Assembly (NCBI RefSeq): GCF_003217095.1
Contig: NZ_QJSR01000004.1
Coordinates: forward strand, 186,001-250,000
Direction: 5' to 3'
DNA: 64,000 bases
Origin: Rhizobium sp. PP-CC-3A-592
Lineage (GTDB): Bacteria > Pseudomonadota > Alphaproteobacteria > Rhizobiales > Rhizobiaceae
Made by a program: the position numbers and the translations under genes. The notes below the pieces were generated by a model. It ran no database searches and had not been told where the DNA came from. It saw only the letters and a list, made by a program, of their open reading frames with translations. This document shows, one piece after another, positions 9,276 to 18,630 of the stretch; the stretch's first letter is position 1; each line of letters starts with the position of its first letter.

Positions 9276-9779
9276 ATGTTTGTAAGACAGCTCTCAACCG
9301 CACTCGCACTCCTTCTCGCTGGCGCAGGCATCGCTTCGGCACAGTCTCCGACGCGCATCCAGCAGTTCAATGCCTGGGGGGCCTATTCCTACCAGTCGGG
9401 CAAGTCGAAGGTCTGCTATGTCCTGTCGGTGCCGAAGGAAAAGAGCCCCGCCAATGTCGATCACGGCGATATCTTCTTCCTGGTCTCTCAGCGCCCGGGA
9501 CAGAACATTTCCTACGAGCCGCAGGCCATGATGGGCTACGCCCTTCAGGAAAACTCCAAGGTCACCGTGACCATCGACGCCAAGAACTTCACGCTCTTCA
9601 CCAAGGGCAACTCCGCCTGGGTCGAGAATGCTGCCGAAGAGCCGGCTCTGGTGGCAGCCATGAAGGTCGGCAAAGCCATGTCCGTCGTCGCAAAGTCGCG
9701 CAAGGGCACGCAGACCAACTATTCCTACTCGCTGTCCGGCATCTCGGCTGCGCTGAAGCAGATCGAGAGCTGCAAGTAA
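9276..9779 (+). CDS. Invasion-associated locus B (IalB) family periplasmic protein
   Basis: A 167-residue secreted protein. The signal peptide runs from MFVRQLSTALALLLAGAGI to a likely cleavage after ASA at 22. The mature part, with WGAYSYQSGKSKVCYVLS early and a C-terminal Cys, matches the IalB family, named from Bartonella but common in free-living Rhizobiales, where its role is unclear. The ATG at 9276 starts directly at the signal peptide; an upstream in-frame ATG at 9222 would bury it. A hairpin terminator follows the stop. A role in invasion should not be assumed. Confidence 0.85.
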   Translation: MFVRQLSTALALLLAGAGIASAQSPTRIQQFNAWGAYSYQSGKSKVCYVLSVPKEKSPANVDHGDIFFLVSQRPGQNISYEPQAMMGYALQENSKVTVTIDAKNFTLFTKGNSAWVENAAEEPALVAAMKVGKAMSVVAKSRKGTQTNYSYSLSGISAALKQIESCK

Positions 9780-9803
9780 GCACCTCTGCAGAGTGGATGG
9801 ATC

Positions 9804-9826
9804 GAAGGCCGGCCTCGCCGGCCTTC
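9804..9826 (+). terminator. Terminator-like hairpin after the IalB-family gene
   Basis: A perfect 10-bp stem (9804-9813 with 9817-9826) with a 3-nt loop lies 25 nt after the stop. The trailing sequence GTCGTTTC is only weakly T-rich. Confidence 0.65.
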
Positions 9827-10033
9827 GTCGTTTCGCCCGCACGGCATCGCCCTGCAGGAGGTGACGCCCGGCCAATTTCGTGCTAGACGCCGCATCAACG
9901 ACATGCCGCACGGGTGAGACGCTCCCCGTACGCCTTATAGTGCCTGCTCCCGTTTCGCCCTTCCGTCCCTTTCGTCCAACCGACCGGGAACCGTTCGGCG
10001 TTGCGGGCAAAGCTGCGACAGGAACATTGTGTG

Positions 10034-11263
10034 ATGACCGATATCCTTTCCCTCGACCGCCCCGCACGCCCCGCCGCTCGGCCGGCAGCGTTGCAGGAAA
10101 TGCCCTCCCTCATCGGCCTCACGCGTGAGGAGATGGGCAAGGCGCTGGCCGACGTCGGCGTGGCCGAGCGGCAGGTGAAGATGCGCGTCAGCCAGCTCTG
10201 GAACTGGCTCTACGTTCGCGGCGTGTCGGATTTCGACCATATGACGAACGTCTCCAAGGATATGCGGGAGACCCTGAAGCGGCATTTCACCATTGCCCGG
10301 CCGGAGATCGTCGAGGAGCAGATCTCCACCGACGGGACGCGGAAGTGGCTGCTGCGCTTTCCGGCACGCGGTGCCGGTCGCCCGGTCGAGATCGAGACGG
10401 TCTATATTCCCGAGGAAGGCCGGGGAACGCTCTGCATCTCCAGCCAGGTCGGCTGCACGCTCACCTGTTCCTTCTGCCACACGGGCACGCAGAAGCTCGT
10501 GCGCAACCTGACGGCGGAAGAGATCCTCGCCCAGTTGCTGCTCGCCCGCGACCGCCTTGGCGACTTCCCGGATCGCGACACGCCCCCCGGCACGATCGCG
10601 CCGGCCGAAGGCCGCAAGGTCTCCAACGTCGTGATGATGGGCATGGGCGAGCCGCTCTATAATTTCGAGAGCGTCAAGACGGCGCTGCTGATCGCAACCG
10701 ATGGCGATGGCCTGTCCCTGTCGAAGCGCCGCGTGACGCTGTCGACCTCGGGCATCGTTCCGGAAATCTACCGCACCGGTGAGGAAATCGGCGTTATGCT
10801 GGCGATCTCACTCCATGCCGTGCGGGACGATCTGCGCGACATGCTGGTGCCGATCAACAAGAAATATCCGCTGAAGGACCTGATGGACGCCTGCCGCGCC
10901 TATCCCGGCGTCTCCAACGCCCGCCGCATCACCTTCGAATATGTCATGCTGGAAGGCGTCAACGACAGCCTTGAGGATGCCAAGGAGCTGGTGAAACTCC
11001 TGAAGGGCGTGCCCGCCAAGATCAACCTCATCCCCTTCAACCCCTGGCCGGGCACGAACTACCAGTGTTCCCAATGGGAGCAGATCGAAAAGTTCGCCGA
11101 TTTCATCAACGCCGCCGGCTATGCCTCGCCCATCCGCACCCCGCGCGGCCGAGACATCCTCGCCGCCTGTGGCCAGCTGAAGTCGGAATCCGAGCGCATG
11201 CGCAAGGTCGACCGCATGGCCTTCGAAGCGATGATGATCGCCAATCACGGCGCCGACGATTGA
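10034..11263 (+). CDS. rlmN: Dual-specificity 23S rRNA/tRNA adenine-C2 methyltransferase RlmN
   Basis: A 409-residue radical-SAM enzyme that methylates C2 of A2503 in 23S rRNA and of A37 in some tRNAs. The cluster-binding CxxxCxxC is CTLTCSFC with Cys 141, 145 and 148. The catalytic cysteine pair is visible as Cys134 (GTLCISSQ) and Cys379 (AACGQL near the C-terminus). [10 protein letters not shown] and the SAM-binding region [12 protein letters not shown] are conserved. The start at 10034 gives [11 protein letters not shown], with a proline/alanine-rich extension of about 25 residues before the core. The stop is followed after one base by the ATG of a small membrane protein gene, so the downstream genes probably share its transcript. 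Confidence 0.95.
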   Translation: MTDILSLDRPARPAARPAALQEMPSLIGLTREEMGKALADVGVAERQVKMRVSQLWNWLYVRGVSDFDHMTNVSKDMRETLKRHFTIARPEIVEEQISTDGTRKWLLRFPARGAGRPVEIETVYIPEEGRGTLCISSQVGCTLTCSFCHTGTQKLVRNLTAEEILAQLLLARDRLGDFPDRDTPPGTIAPAEGRKVSNVVMMGMGEPLYNFESVKTALLIATDGDGLSLSKRRVTLSTSGIVPEIYRTGEEIGVMLAISLHAVRDDLRDMLVPINKKYPLKDLMDACRAYPGVSNARRITFEYVMLEGVNDSLEDAKELVKLLKGVPAKINLIPFNPWPGTNYQCSQWEQIEKFADFINAAGYASPIRTPRGRDILAACGQLKSESERMRKVDRMAFEAMMIANHGADD

Positions 11264-11264
11264 G

Positions 11265-11486
11265 ATGAGCCTGATCCACAACGAGCGAACGAAGCTGACG
11301 GCGACCTATCTCAATGGCGTTGCCATCGCCATCTTCGCCGTTGGAGGGTTTGCGCCTGCAATCGGCTGGTTGAATACCGGGGCGGCGCCCGGCGTGACGG
11401 TGGCCGTCGTCTGCCTCGTTTGCATTTCGAGTTCGGTGGGCCTACATTTCATTGCACGATCCGTGCTGAAAGGACTGAAGCCATGA
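11265..11486 (+). CDS. Small two-helix membrane protein behind rlmN
   Basis: A 73-residue protein with a short polar N-terminus (MSLIHNERTKL) and two predicted membrane helices, about residues 17-35 (VAIAIFAVGGFAPAIGWL) and 43-66 (VTVAVVCLVCISSSVGLHFI). It ends in basic residues (LKGLKP), suggesting the C-terminus lies in the cytoplasm. I recognise no family. It starts one base after the rlmN stop and overlaps the next gene by 4 nt (ATGA), so the three genes look coupled. It could be a small regulatory or accessory membrane protein; a toxin role is possible but unsupported. Confidence 0.7.
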   Translation: MSLIHNERTKLTATYLNGVAIAIFAVGGFAPAIGWLNTGAAPGVTVAVVCLVCISSSVGLHFIARSVLKGLKP

Positions 11487-11602
11487 GCACAGAACAGTTC
11501 CTGACCATGCTGATCATGCCGATCGGCGGCTTGCTGATCGGCGCGTTGATGCTTTTCGTGACACGCAAAGACCGCAGGCCGGAAAACAATCCCGGCAAGT
11601 GA
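11483..11602 (+). CDS. Single-helix miniprotein coupled to the preceding small membrane protein
   Basis: A 39-residue protein: MSTEQFLTMLIMPIGGLLIG, then ALMLFVTRKDRRPENN. It has one membrane helix (about residues 7-27) followed by a basic, polar tail. Its ATG overlaps the stop of the preceding gene (ATGA), which is the main evidence that it is translated. The helix-then-basic-tail layout predicts an N-out, C-in topology. Function is unknown. It may form a hetero-oligomer with the 73-residue neighbour. It ends 3 nt before the convergent LysE gene stop. Confidence 0.6.
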   Translation: MSTEQFLTMLIMPIGGLLIGALMLFVTRKDRRPENNPGK

Positions 11603-11605
11603 CGC

Positions 11606-12247
11606 CTATCGCGCCTGCGTCAGCACGATCTTCACCGCAAACAGCGAAAATACCCCCGCAAAAACGTAGTCTATGGTGCGCATGACGCCCGGCCGTGCCT
11701 GAAGCCATCCGGAAAGCCGGTCCGCCGTCAGCACGACCGCGATGTTGATCGGCAGGGACACGGCAATCAGGGTCAATCCGAGCACGATCAGCTTCGCGCG
11801 AAGATTCGGATCACTGGCCGTGACGAATTGCGACAGGAAGGTCATAAAGAAGATGATGACCTTGGGATTGAGCAGATTGACCGACAGTCCGGACAGGATG
11901 TTCGCCACTGGCGAAGCCTTCGGAGCCGCCATGCGCTTGACCGAAAGGCTTGATCCATAGCGGATCGCCTGAATGGCGATATAGAGCAGATAGGCCGCAC
12001 CCCCGGTCTTCAGCACGAAGAAAGCGGTCGGGGACGCCGTCACAAGCGCCGAGACGCCGAAGGCGACGAGGAATGTGTGCACCAGGCAACCCAGATTGGT
12101 CCCCAGACTGACCTGGAACGCTGCCGCTCGCCCTTGGCTCAGCGCCCGGCTGATCCAGAGTGTCATGTCGGGTCCGGGCGTGATGGCAAGCAGAAGGCTT
12201 GCAGCGGCAACGGCCAGCAGGGTCGGCAGGCTGGGGATGAAGTCCAT
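11606..12247 (-). CDS. LysE/RhtB family amino-acid exporter
   Basis: A 213-residue inner-membrane exporter with about six helices. The family signature LLLAITPGPDMTLWISRALS is near the N-terminus, and the conserved helix GLSVNLLNPKVIIFFMTFLSQF is in the centre. RhtB-type proteins export homoserine, threonine, lysine or related metabolites; the substrate here cannot be read from sequence. The ATG at 12247 (MDFIPSLP) gives a standard length; an in-frame ATG 33 nt upstream would add a polar extension. It is divergent from the TenA-family gene with a gap of 97 nt. Confidence 0.88.
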   Translation of the reverse strand: MDFIPSLPTLLAVAAASLLLAITPGPDMTLWISRALSQGRAAAFQVSLGTNLGCLVHTFLVAFGVSALVTASPTAFFVLKTGGAAYLLYIAIQAIRYGSSLSVKRMAAPKASPVANILSGLSVNLLNPKVIIFFMTFLSQFVTASDPNLRAKLIVLGLTLIAVSLPINIAVVLTADRLSGWLQARPGVMRTIDYVFAGVFSLFAVKIVLTQAR

Positions 12248-12344
12248 GACATCGTCTCGCAGAAGGGTTCTGTGCTTCATCAGCTTTTGCAGCTATTCCC
12301 AGGCAAGGCAAGAACCTCCCCCATCCTCGCTGAAGGGCTCCCGT

Positions 12345-13007
12345 ATGACATCGTCTTTCGAAATGCTGAAAATCCGAAATGCCGGGGAATGGCAGGCCTA
12401 TCGCGAACATGATTTCGTTTGCCGGCTGGGCGCGGGAACGCTGCCCGAAGAGGCCTTCCGCCATTATCTCAAGCAGGATTATCTCTTTCTCATCCAGTTC
12501 GCTCGCGCCTGGGGCCTTGCCGTCTACAAGAGCCGCGATCTCGATGAAATCCGCCAGGGGCTGGAAAGCCTGAAGGCCATCGTCGAGGTCGAGATCGGCC
12601 TGCATGTCGGCTACTGCGCCGAATGGGGCATTCCGGAAAAAGCCCTTGCGGACGTACCCCCATCGCCCGCGACCCTTGCCTATACCGATTACGTCCTCGA
12701 AACGGGCCTGCACGGCGACCTCACCGACCTGCATGTGGCGCTTGCGCCCTGCATCATCGGCTATGGCGAGATTGCTCTGTGGCTCCAGGCCCAGCCTTTC
12801 CTGAAAACGGACGGCAATCCCTACACGGCCTGGATCGAGATGTATGCGAGCCCCGACTATCAGGCGCTCGTCCGAAGCGAGATCGACTGGCTCGACCGCC
12901 GGCTCGCGAGCCTCGACGAAACTGCCGTCTCGCGGCTCTCCGGGATTTTCCGTAAAGCGACCCGGCTGGAAGCCGATTTCTGGCAGATGGGCCTTGATCT
13001 CGCCTGA
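12345..13007 (+). CDS. tenA: TenA/thiaminase-II family protein
   Basis: A 220-residue all-helical protein of the TenA family. TenA enzymes hydrolyse aminopyrimidines to salvage the HMP moiety of thiamin. Family features visible include [20 protein letters not shown], the YTDYVL segment, and the central [15 protein letters not shown]. The nucleophile Cys of TenA_C types fits the C in LAPCIIGY. I chose the ATG at 12345, with GAAGG upstream; an internal ATG follows at 12363. No thiamin riboswitch (CTGAGA box) is visible in the 97-nt leader and no thi genes are nearby, so a salvage role is inferred from family only. Confidence 0.85.
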   Translation: MTSSFEMLKIRNAGEWQAYREHDFVCRLGAGTLPEEAFRHYLKQDYLFLIQFARAWGLAVYKSRDLDEIRQGLESLKAIVEVEIGLHVGYCAEWGIPEKALADVPPSPATLAYTDYVLETGLHGDLTDLHVALAPCIIGYGEIALWLQAQPFLKTDGNPYTAWIEMYASPDYQALVRSEIDWLDRRLASLDETAVSRLSGIFRKATRLEADFWQMGLDLA

Positions 13008-13158
13008 CGCGCGTCTGGTTGCCCCGCGATTTTCTCCCTGTGCGGGATTTCGGATGTCCGGAATATGCAGTAAGAGTTCCGCCATTTCGAAGAGATACGG
13101 CGCATTCTGCCGCCGTTTACCCCCTTACTCCCATTTATCCCAGACGGAACGGATCACC

Positions 13159-14382
13159 ATGGCACTTCCCAAAGACGTCAAGAAGGTCGTCCTCGCTTAT
13201 TCGGGCGGGCTCGACACCTCCATCATCCTCAAGTGGTTGCAGACGGAACTCGGCGCGGAGGTCGTGACCTTCACCGCCGATCTCGGCCAGGGCGAGGAGC
13301 TGGAGCCGGCGCGCAAGAAGGCCGAGATGATGGGCATCAAGGACATCTTCATCAAGGATGTCCGCGAGGAGTTCGTCCGCGACTTCGTCTTCCCGATGTT
13401 CCGCGCCAATGCCGTCTACGAGGGCGTCTACCTGCTCGGCACCTCGATCGCCCGCCCGCTGATCTCCAAGCACCTGATCGACATCGCCCGGGAAACCGGC
13501 GCCGACGCGATCGCTCACGGCGCGACCGGCAAGGGCAATGACCAGGTCCGCTTCGAGCTGTCGGCCTATGCGCTCAACCCCGACATCAAGATCATAGCCC
13601 CCTGGCGCGACTGGTCGTTCAAGAGCCGCACCGATCTTCTGGAGTTCGCCGAGAAGCACCAGATCCCCGTCGCCAAGGACAAGAAGGGCGAGGCGCCCTT
13701 TTCCGTCGATGCCAACCTTCTGCACTCCTCGTCCGAAGGCAAGGTGCTGGAAGACCCGGCTGTCGAGGCCCCGAACTACGTCTACATGCGCACCATCTCG
13801 CCGGAGGAAGCGCCCGATGTCGCGACCACCGTCAAGATCGGCTTCCGCAAGGGCGACGCCGTCTCCATCGACGGCAAGGAGTTGAGCCCCGCCTCGATCC
13901 TTACCGCTTTGAACGCACTCGGCCGCGACAATGGCATCGGCCGTCTCGATCTCGTGGAAAACCGCTTCGTCGGCATGAAGTCGCGCGGCATCTACGAGAC
14001 GCCCGGCGGCACCATCCTGCTGACCGCACACCGTGCCATCGAAAGCATCACGCTCGACCGGGGTGCCGCTCACCTCAAGGATGAGATCATGCCGCGCTAC
14101 GCAGAACTGATCTATTACGGCTTCTGGTTCTCGCCTGAGCGCGACATGCTGCAGGCGCTGATCGACAAGAGCCAGGAGCATGTGGAAGGCGAAGTGACGC
14201 TGAAGCTCTATAAGGGCAATGTCATGGTCATCGGCCGGACGAGCGACAAGTCGCTCTACTCCGACAAGCTCGTCACCTTCGAGGACGACCAGGGCGCCTA
14301 CGACCAGAAGGACGCTGCCGGCTTCATCAAGCTCAATGCGCTGCGCCTGCGCACGCTCGCGGCCCGCAACCGCATCAAGTAA
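13159..14382 (+). CDS. argG: Argininosuccinate synthase
   Basis: A 407-residue enzyme that condenses citrulline and aspartate with ATP to argininosuccinate in arginine biosynthesis. The N-type ATP pyrophosphatase loop AYSGGLDTS lies at 13-21. Other conserved blocks are [21 protein letters not shown] and [18 protein letters not shown]. The length is normal for the family. It stands alone, convergent with the MFS gene, with a shared hairpin between. The upstream 150 nt contains no evident riboswitch or peptide leader. Confidence 0.97.
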   Translation: MALPKDVKKVVLAYSGGLDTSIILKWLQTELGAEVVTFTADLGQGEELEPARKKAEMMGIKDIFIKDVREEFVRDFVFPMFRANAVYEGVYLLGTSIARPLISKHLIDIARETGADAIAHGATGKGNDQVRFELSAYALNPDIKIIAPWRDWSFKSRTDLLEFAEKHQIPVAKDKKGEAPFSVDANLLHSSSEGKVLEDPAVEAPNYVYMRTISPEEAPDVATTVKIGFRKGDAVSIDGKELSPASILTALNALGRDNGIGRLDLVENRFVGMKSRGIYETPGGTILLTAHRAIESITLDRGAAHLKDEIMPRYAELIYYGFWFSPERDMLQALIDKSQEHVEGEVTLKLYKGNVMVIGRTSDKSLYSDKLVTFEDDQGAYDQKDAAGFIKLNALRLRTLAARNRIK

Positions 14383-14394
14383 AGCATGCAGAAC

Positions 14395-14418
14395 CTGCGG
14401 CCGGGCAACCGGCCGCAG
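14395..14418. terminator. Hairpin between convergent argG and MFS transporter genes
   Basis: A perfect 10-bp stem (14395-14404 with 14409-14418) is closed by a GCAA tetraloop. It sits 12 nt after argG and 2 nt past the stop of the opposing gene. There is no T tract on either side, so termination may need Rho or the hairpin may only stabilise 3' ends. Confidence 0.55.
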
Positions 14419-14420
14419 CT

Positions 14421-15638
14421 CTATTCCGCAGGCGTCTCCACGGCGCTCTGCGTCAGGCGCACGAACGCCACATAAGACACCACAGCCCCAAGGCACATCA
14501 GCGGAATGATGGTGCCGAATGCAAACAACGGCACGCCGACGAGCGCTGCCGCCAAGCCTCCGAAAAACCCGCTCGCCATCTGGATGAACCCGAGCATGGC
14601 GGACGCAGACCCCGCAATATGCGGGAACGACTGCAGCGCCGCCGTCGTCATATGCGGCGTGAGGAAGGCGATGCCGAAGCTCGAAAAGGCGACGGGCGCC
14701 ATGACCGAAAGATAGGTCGGCGGCAGCAGATGCGTGGAGAGCGCGATCAGCGCACCGCCCGAGGCGAGCATCGCCAGCCCCACCTGCACGGACCGCTCGC
14801 CCCCAAGCCGTGCCGCCGTCAGCCGCAGGCACACCGACCCCAGAAAATAGAATCCGGACTGCATGAGCATGCCGAGCCCGAACGCCGTCGGCGACAGCCC
14901 GACCCGGTCGATGAGGATGAACGGCAGCATGGTCGCCTGCGCATAGAGCGAGCCGATCGCGCCGCCGAGCACGCCCGTGGCCGCGAGAAACCTGACATCG
15001 CCAAGAACCTCTAGATAGGACGCAGCGACCCGCCGCGGATGGGCCAGCGCCGGATCCGGCCGTCCCGTCTCCCGCATGAAGACGAGCACCAAAAGAATGA
15101 TCGCCAGCGAAAACCCGATCAGCATCACGAAGATCGCATGCCACCCAAGGGCGGCCAGCAGCAGTCCGCCGATCGCCGGCGCCATGGCAGGGCCGATCGC
15201 CAGCATGATGCCGATGAGGTTCATGATCTGCGACGCCTCGGCGCCCGTGAACTGGTCGCGCACGACCGCGCGCGCCACCGTGATGCCGACGGATGCACCG
15301 ATGCCCTGCACCAGCCGCCCGGCGAGCAGCCACGTTACATCGGGCGCAAGCACGCAGATCAGGCCACCAAGGGCGTTGATGCCGACAAACAGAAGCGTTG
15401 CGTTCCGCCGGCCGAAAGCATCCGAAAACGGACCCGAGACGAGCTGCGCAACGGAGAAACCGGCGAAATAGACGGTCAGCGTCAGCTTGATCATCGATTC
15501 GGTTGAGGAAAAGGCGCTGACCAGCTGCGGCATGGCCGGCGTGTAGATCGACATGGAAATCGGCCCGAGCGTCGCCAGCAACGCGCCCAGAATGCTGGTG
15601 CGGCGCTCGCTCATGCGCCCGCGCATCGCAGCTTTCAT
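14421..15638 (-). CDS. Bcr/CflA-type multidrug MFS efflux transporter
   Basis: A 405-residue transporter with twelve predicted helices. Signatures of the Bcr/CflA DHA1 group are ISMSIYTPAMPQLVSAFSST in helix 1, SGPFSDAFGRRNA in the 2-3 loop, and LVQGIGASVGITVARAVVRD in helix 4-5. It should expel drugs or metabolites by proton antiport. The start ATG at 15638 overlaps the stop of the MarR gene by 4 nt (ATGA), so regulator and pump are translationally coupled; in-frame ATGs at 15626 and 15614 are alternatives. The arrangement predicts that the pump is induced by a ligand of the MarR protein. Confidence 0.9.
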   Translation of the reverse strand: MKAAMRGRMSERRTSILGALLATLGPISMSIYTPAMPQLVSAFSSTESMIKLTLTVYFAGFSVAQLVSGPFSDAFGRRNATLLFVGINALGGLICVLAPDVTWLLAGRLVQGIGASVGITVARAVVRDQFTGAEASQIMNLIGIMLAIGPAMAPAIGGLLLAALGWHAIFVMLIGFSLAIILLVLVFMRETGRPDPALAHPRRVAASYLEVLGDVRFLAATGVLGGAIGSLYAQATMLPFILIDRVGLSPTAFGLGMLMQSGFYFLGSVCLRLTAARLGGERSVQVGLAMLASGGALIALSTHLLPPTYLSVMAPVAFSSFGIAFLTPHMTTAALQSFPHIAGSASAMLGFIQMASGFFGGLAAALVGVPLFAFGTIIPLMCLGAVVSYVAFVRLTQSAVETPAE

Positions 15639-16153
15639 GAGGACGTTCGATCTGCCTGTGCCGTCCCTTGGGCTTGTGCCGCTCCCGGCACCGCCGCCTG
15701 CGCCGGGTTGCGGTCGAGGTCATGCAGATTGTCGCGCATCATCTTCAGGCTGAGCCGCAGGATTTCGAGCTCAGCGGCATCGTGCCCCGCCGTCACCTCG
15801 TCCATCAGCGCGCGGACATGGGTGCGGATATCCAGCAGCACGCCATCGGCAGCCGGTGTCGCCACCACGTTTTTCGCGCGGCGATCGGACGGATCGGGAA
15901 TGCGCTCGACGAAACCGAGCGCCTCCAGCCGGTCAAGATAGGTCGAAAGCGTCATCGGCTCGATGCCCATGCGGATGGCGATATCCGCCTGCTTGATGCG
16001 CTGGTTGACTGCCACCTGAATGAGAGCCCGTGCCTCGCCGGGCGTCACGCCGAGGTTCGCCGCATTGATTCGTCTGTCGAACGCACTGCGCAGCAGGCGT
16101 GAAACATCGGTGAGAAGCATGCCGACGGTATCGGCTTCCAGTCGGACGGTCAT
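15635..16153 (-). CDS. MarR-family transcriptional regulator
   Basis: A 172-residue winged-helix regulator. The DNA-binding part is ADIAIRMGIEPMTLSTYLDR (recognition helix) and the wing FVERIPDPSDRRAKNV carries the MarR DxRD/R-like motif. The C-terminus after about residue 145 is Ala/Gln-rich and variable. The ATG at 16153 follows AAGGGAG by about 6 nt; upstream in-frame residues are not family-like. It is the first gene of a unit with an MFS pump and probably represses that unit. A candidate palindromic operator is at 16241-16257. Confidence 0.88.
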   Translation of the reverse strand: MTVRLEADTVGMLLTDVSRLLRSAFDRRINAANLGVTPGEARALIQVAVNQRIKQADIAIRMGIEPMTLSTYLDRLEALGFVERIPDPSDRRAKNVVATPAADGVLLDIRTHVRALMDEVTAGHDAAELEILRLSLKMMRDNLHDLDRNPAQAAVPGAAQAQGTAQADRTSS

Positions 16154-16240
16154 GAAGTCTCCCTTATGCGCCGCCGCGTCGGTCGTGACCGGCCAGGATC
16201 GCCGCTGCATAACGCATTAAAAGCATTCCTGTTTCAGCAT

Positions 16241-16257
16241 AAATGCAGTAAGCATTT
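16241..16257. promoter_or_regulatory. Candidate MarR operator (AAATGC-N5-GCATTT)
   Basis: A perfect 6-bp inverted repeat with a 5-nt spacer lies 87 nt upstream of the MarR gene, in an AT-richer part of the divergent gap with the M3 peptidase gene. Several further GCAT elements surround it. Size and spacing fit MarR dimers; binding is inferred. Confidence 0.35.
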
Positions 16258-16407
16258 CTTATCATTTGCAGAAAGGTCAGGCAACCGTCATCCCTTGAAG
16301 CGGACTTTGCTAAGCGCCATCTCGCAGTGCTACCTTTCTAACCAAGTTCTGAATCGCCTGACACCACGCATTTCATCACCGCAGGACATTCCCGAAGGAT
16401 TTCGACG

Positions 16408-18495
16408 ATGGCAACGCCCGATCTCAACCCCGCTCTGACAGACTGGACAGGCCCGGACGGGCTCCCGCACTTCGAGGCGGTCGCAGACACGGATTTCGCA
16501 CCAGCCTTCGACGCCGCCCTTGCCGAACACGACGCCGATATCGCCAGCATCGCCCACAATCCGGATGCTCCGACATTCGAAAATACCATCGTCGCGCTCG
16601 AAATCGCCGGTGACAGCCTGTCCCGTGTATCGGCCCTCTTCTGGAACCGCGCGGGCGCTCACACCAATGAAACGATTCAGGCACTGGAGCGCGAGATCGC
16701 GCCGAAGATGTCGCGGCACTACTCGAAGATCGGCATGGATGTCGCCCTCTTCGCCCGGATCGACACACTCTGGAATGCGCGCGACACGCTTGGCCTGTCG
16801 CTGGAACAGTCCCGCGTGCTCGAACGGCACTGGAAGGGCTTCGTCAAATCGGGTGCCCAGCTTGCCAAGCCCGAGCAGGAGCGCCTCGCCGCCATCAACG
16901 AACGTCTGGCCGGCCTCGGCGCCGCCTTCGGCCAGAACCTGCTGGCCGACGAGAAGAGCTGGTCGCTGCTCCTGAAGGAAGAGGCGGATCTCGCCGGCCT
17001 TCCGGGCTTCCTGCGCGACGCGATGGCGGCCGCAGCGCGCGAACGCGATGCCGAGGGCACCTATGCCGTCACCCTCTCCCGCTCGATCGTCGAGCCCTTC
17101 CTGACCTTCTCCGAAAACCGCGACCTTCGAGAAAAAGCGTTCCGCGCCTGGTCGTCCCGTGGCGAAAACGGCGGCGACACGGACAATGGCGCCGTGATCC
17201 GCGAGACCCTGGCTCTGCGGGCCGAAAAGGCCCGCCTGCTCGGCTACAACAATTACGCCGCCCTGAAGCTCGACAATACCATGGCGAAGACCCCTGACGC
17301 GGTGAATGGCCTCCTGAACGCCGTCTGGAAGAAGGCCGTCGCCCAGGCCCGTCGGGAAGAGGCGGATCTTGCAGCGCTGATCGCCCGCGAAGGCCGCAAC
17401 CACCCGGTGATGCCATGGGACTGGCGCCATTATGCCGAAAAGCTGCGCGCCGAGCGCTTCGATTTCTCCGAGAGCGAACTAAAGCCCTATCTGCAGCTCG
17501 ACCGCATCATCGAGGCCTGCTTCGATGTCGCACACCGCCTGTTCGGCATAACCGCTACGGAAAAGACCGGCGTCCGGGGCTATCATCCGGATGTCCGCGT
17601 TTTCGACATCCGCAATGCCGACGGCACGCTCGTCGCGCTGTTCCTCGGCGACTACTTCGCCCGGTCGTCGAAGCGCTCTGGCGCCTGGATGAGCGCTTTC
17701 CAGTCGCAGCACCGCCTGCCTCTGCCGAATGGTGCAAAGGGCGAGCTGCCGATCGTCTACAATGTCTGCAACTTCGCAAAACCCGCCGATGGCAAGCCGG
17801 CGCTGCTGTCGCTCGATGATGCCCGCACGCTCTTCCACGAGTTCGGACACGGCCTGCACGGCATGCTCTCCAATGTGACCTACCCGTCCGTTTCCGGCAC
17901 AGGCGTCTCCCGCGACTTCGTCGAGCTGCCATCCCAGCTCTACGAGCACTGGCTGACCGTTCCCGAGATCATGAAGCGCTACGCCGTGCACGAAGCGACG
18001 GGCGAGCCGATGCCGCAGGCGCTGTTCGACAAGGTGATGGCCGCCCGCACCTTCAACGCGGGCTTCAACACGGTGGAGTTCACCTCCTCGGCTCTGGTCG
18101 ACATGGCCTACCACACCGCCGACAGCGTCGAGGACCCCGCGGCGTTCGAGGCCGCCGTGCTGGAGCGCCTGGGCATGCCGCAGTCGATCACCATGCGGCA
18201 CCGCTCGCCGCACTTCCAGCACATCTTCGCCGGCGACGGCTATTCGGCGGGCTACTATTCCTACATGTGGTCGGAAGTGCTGGATGCCGACGCGTTTTCG
18301 GCTTTCGAGGAAACCGGAAATCCGTTCGATCCGGCCATGGCAAAACGCCTGCGGGACAATATCTATTCCGTTGGCGGATCGATCGATCCGGAGGACGCCT
18401 ACACCGCCTTCCGCGGCAAGCTGCCGAGCCCGGAAGCCATGCTGCGGAAAAAGGGCCTCGGCGTCACCGAGCCGCTCACCGGAAGCGACGCCTGA
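16408..18495 (+). CDS. M3-family metallopeptidase (oligopeptidase A / peptidyl-dipeptidase Dcp type)
   Basis: A 695-residue cytosolic zinc peptidase. The metal site HEFGHGLH has His477, Glu478 and His481; the third ligand Glu fits the later FVELPSQLYEHW. The C-terminal HFQHIFAGDGYSAGYYSYMWSE region, which binds substrate in this family, is intact. It should degrade short peptides after proteasome-like proteases. I cannot decide between PrlC-like and Dcp-like activity from sequence. GAAGG precedes the ATG at 16408. A hairpin lies just after the stop. Confidence 0.92.
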   Translation: MATPDLNPALTDWTGPDGLPHFEAVADTDFAPAFDAALAEHDADIASIAHNPDAPTFENTIVALEIAGDSLSRVSALFWNRAGAHTNETIQALEREIAPKMSRHYSKIGMDVALFARIDTLWNARDTLGLSLEQSRVLERHWKGFVKSGAQLAKPEQERLAAINERLAGLGAAFGQNLLADEKSWSLLLKEEADLAGLPGFLRDAMAAAARERDAEGTYAVTLSRSIVEPFLTFSENRDLREKAFRAWSSRGENGGDTDNGAVIRETLALRAEKARLLGYNNYAALKLDNTMAKTPDAVNGLLNAVWKKAVAQARREEADLAALIAREGRNHPVMPWDWRHYAEKLRAERFDFSESELKPYLQLDRIIEACFDVAHRLFGITATEKTGVRGYHPDVRVFDIRNADGTLVALFLGDYFARSSKRSGAWMSAFQSQHRLPLPNGAKGELPIVYNVCNFAKPADGKPALLSLDDARTLFHEFGHGLHGMLSNVTYPSVSGTGVSRDFVELPSQLYEHWLTVPEIMKRYAVHEATGEPMPQALFDKVMAARTFNAGFNTVEFTSSALVDMAYHTADSVEDPAAFEAAVLERLGMPQSITMRHRSPHFQHIFAGDGYSAGYYSYMWSEVLDADAFSAFEETGNPFDPAMAKRLRDNIYSVGGSIDPEDAYTAFRGKLPSPEAMLRKKGLGVTEPLTGSDA

Positions 18496-18506
18496 AAAGG
18501 CCCGAA

Positions 18507-18532
18507 CCGGCGCTCATCCAACCGAGCGCCGG
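18507..18532 (+). terminator. Hairpin after the M3 peptidase gene
   Basis: A perfect 9-bp GC-rich stem (18507-18515 with 18524-18532) with an 8-nt loop sits 11 nt after the stop. The following CACCCTCTTTC is only modestly pyrimidine-rich. Confidence 0.5.
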
Positions 18533-18630
18533 GCACCCTCTTTCGCATTTGCAAAAAAACATGTAAGAGCCCGGGCAATGCAGTTGCGGCGTTCCCAAGA
18601 CACGCCCCGAGCCCCCGGATACCCAAAACC

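Noticed and set aside
11265-11602. Reading the rlmN-adjacent miniproteins as a toxin-antitoxin pair
   Set aside because: Both are membrane proteins, neither resembles a known toxin or antitoxin, and their coupling is explained equally by an accessory complex.
12248-12344. Possible thiamin riboswitch before tenA
   Set aside because: No CTGAGA box or matching paired structure is visible in the 97-nt leader.
16241-16257. Intrinsic terminator rather than MarR operator
   Set aside because: The arms are only 6 bp with no T tract, and the position is upstream of two divergent genes.
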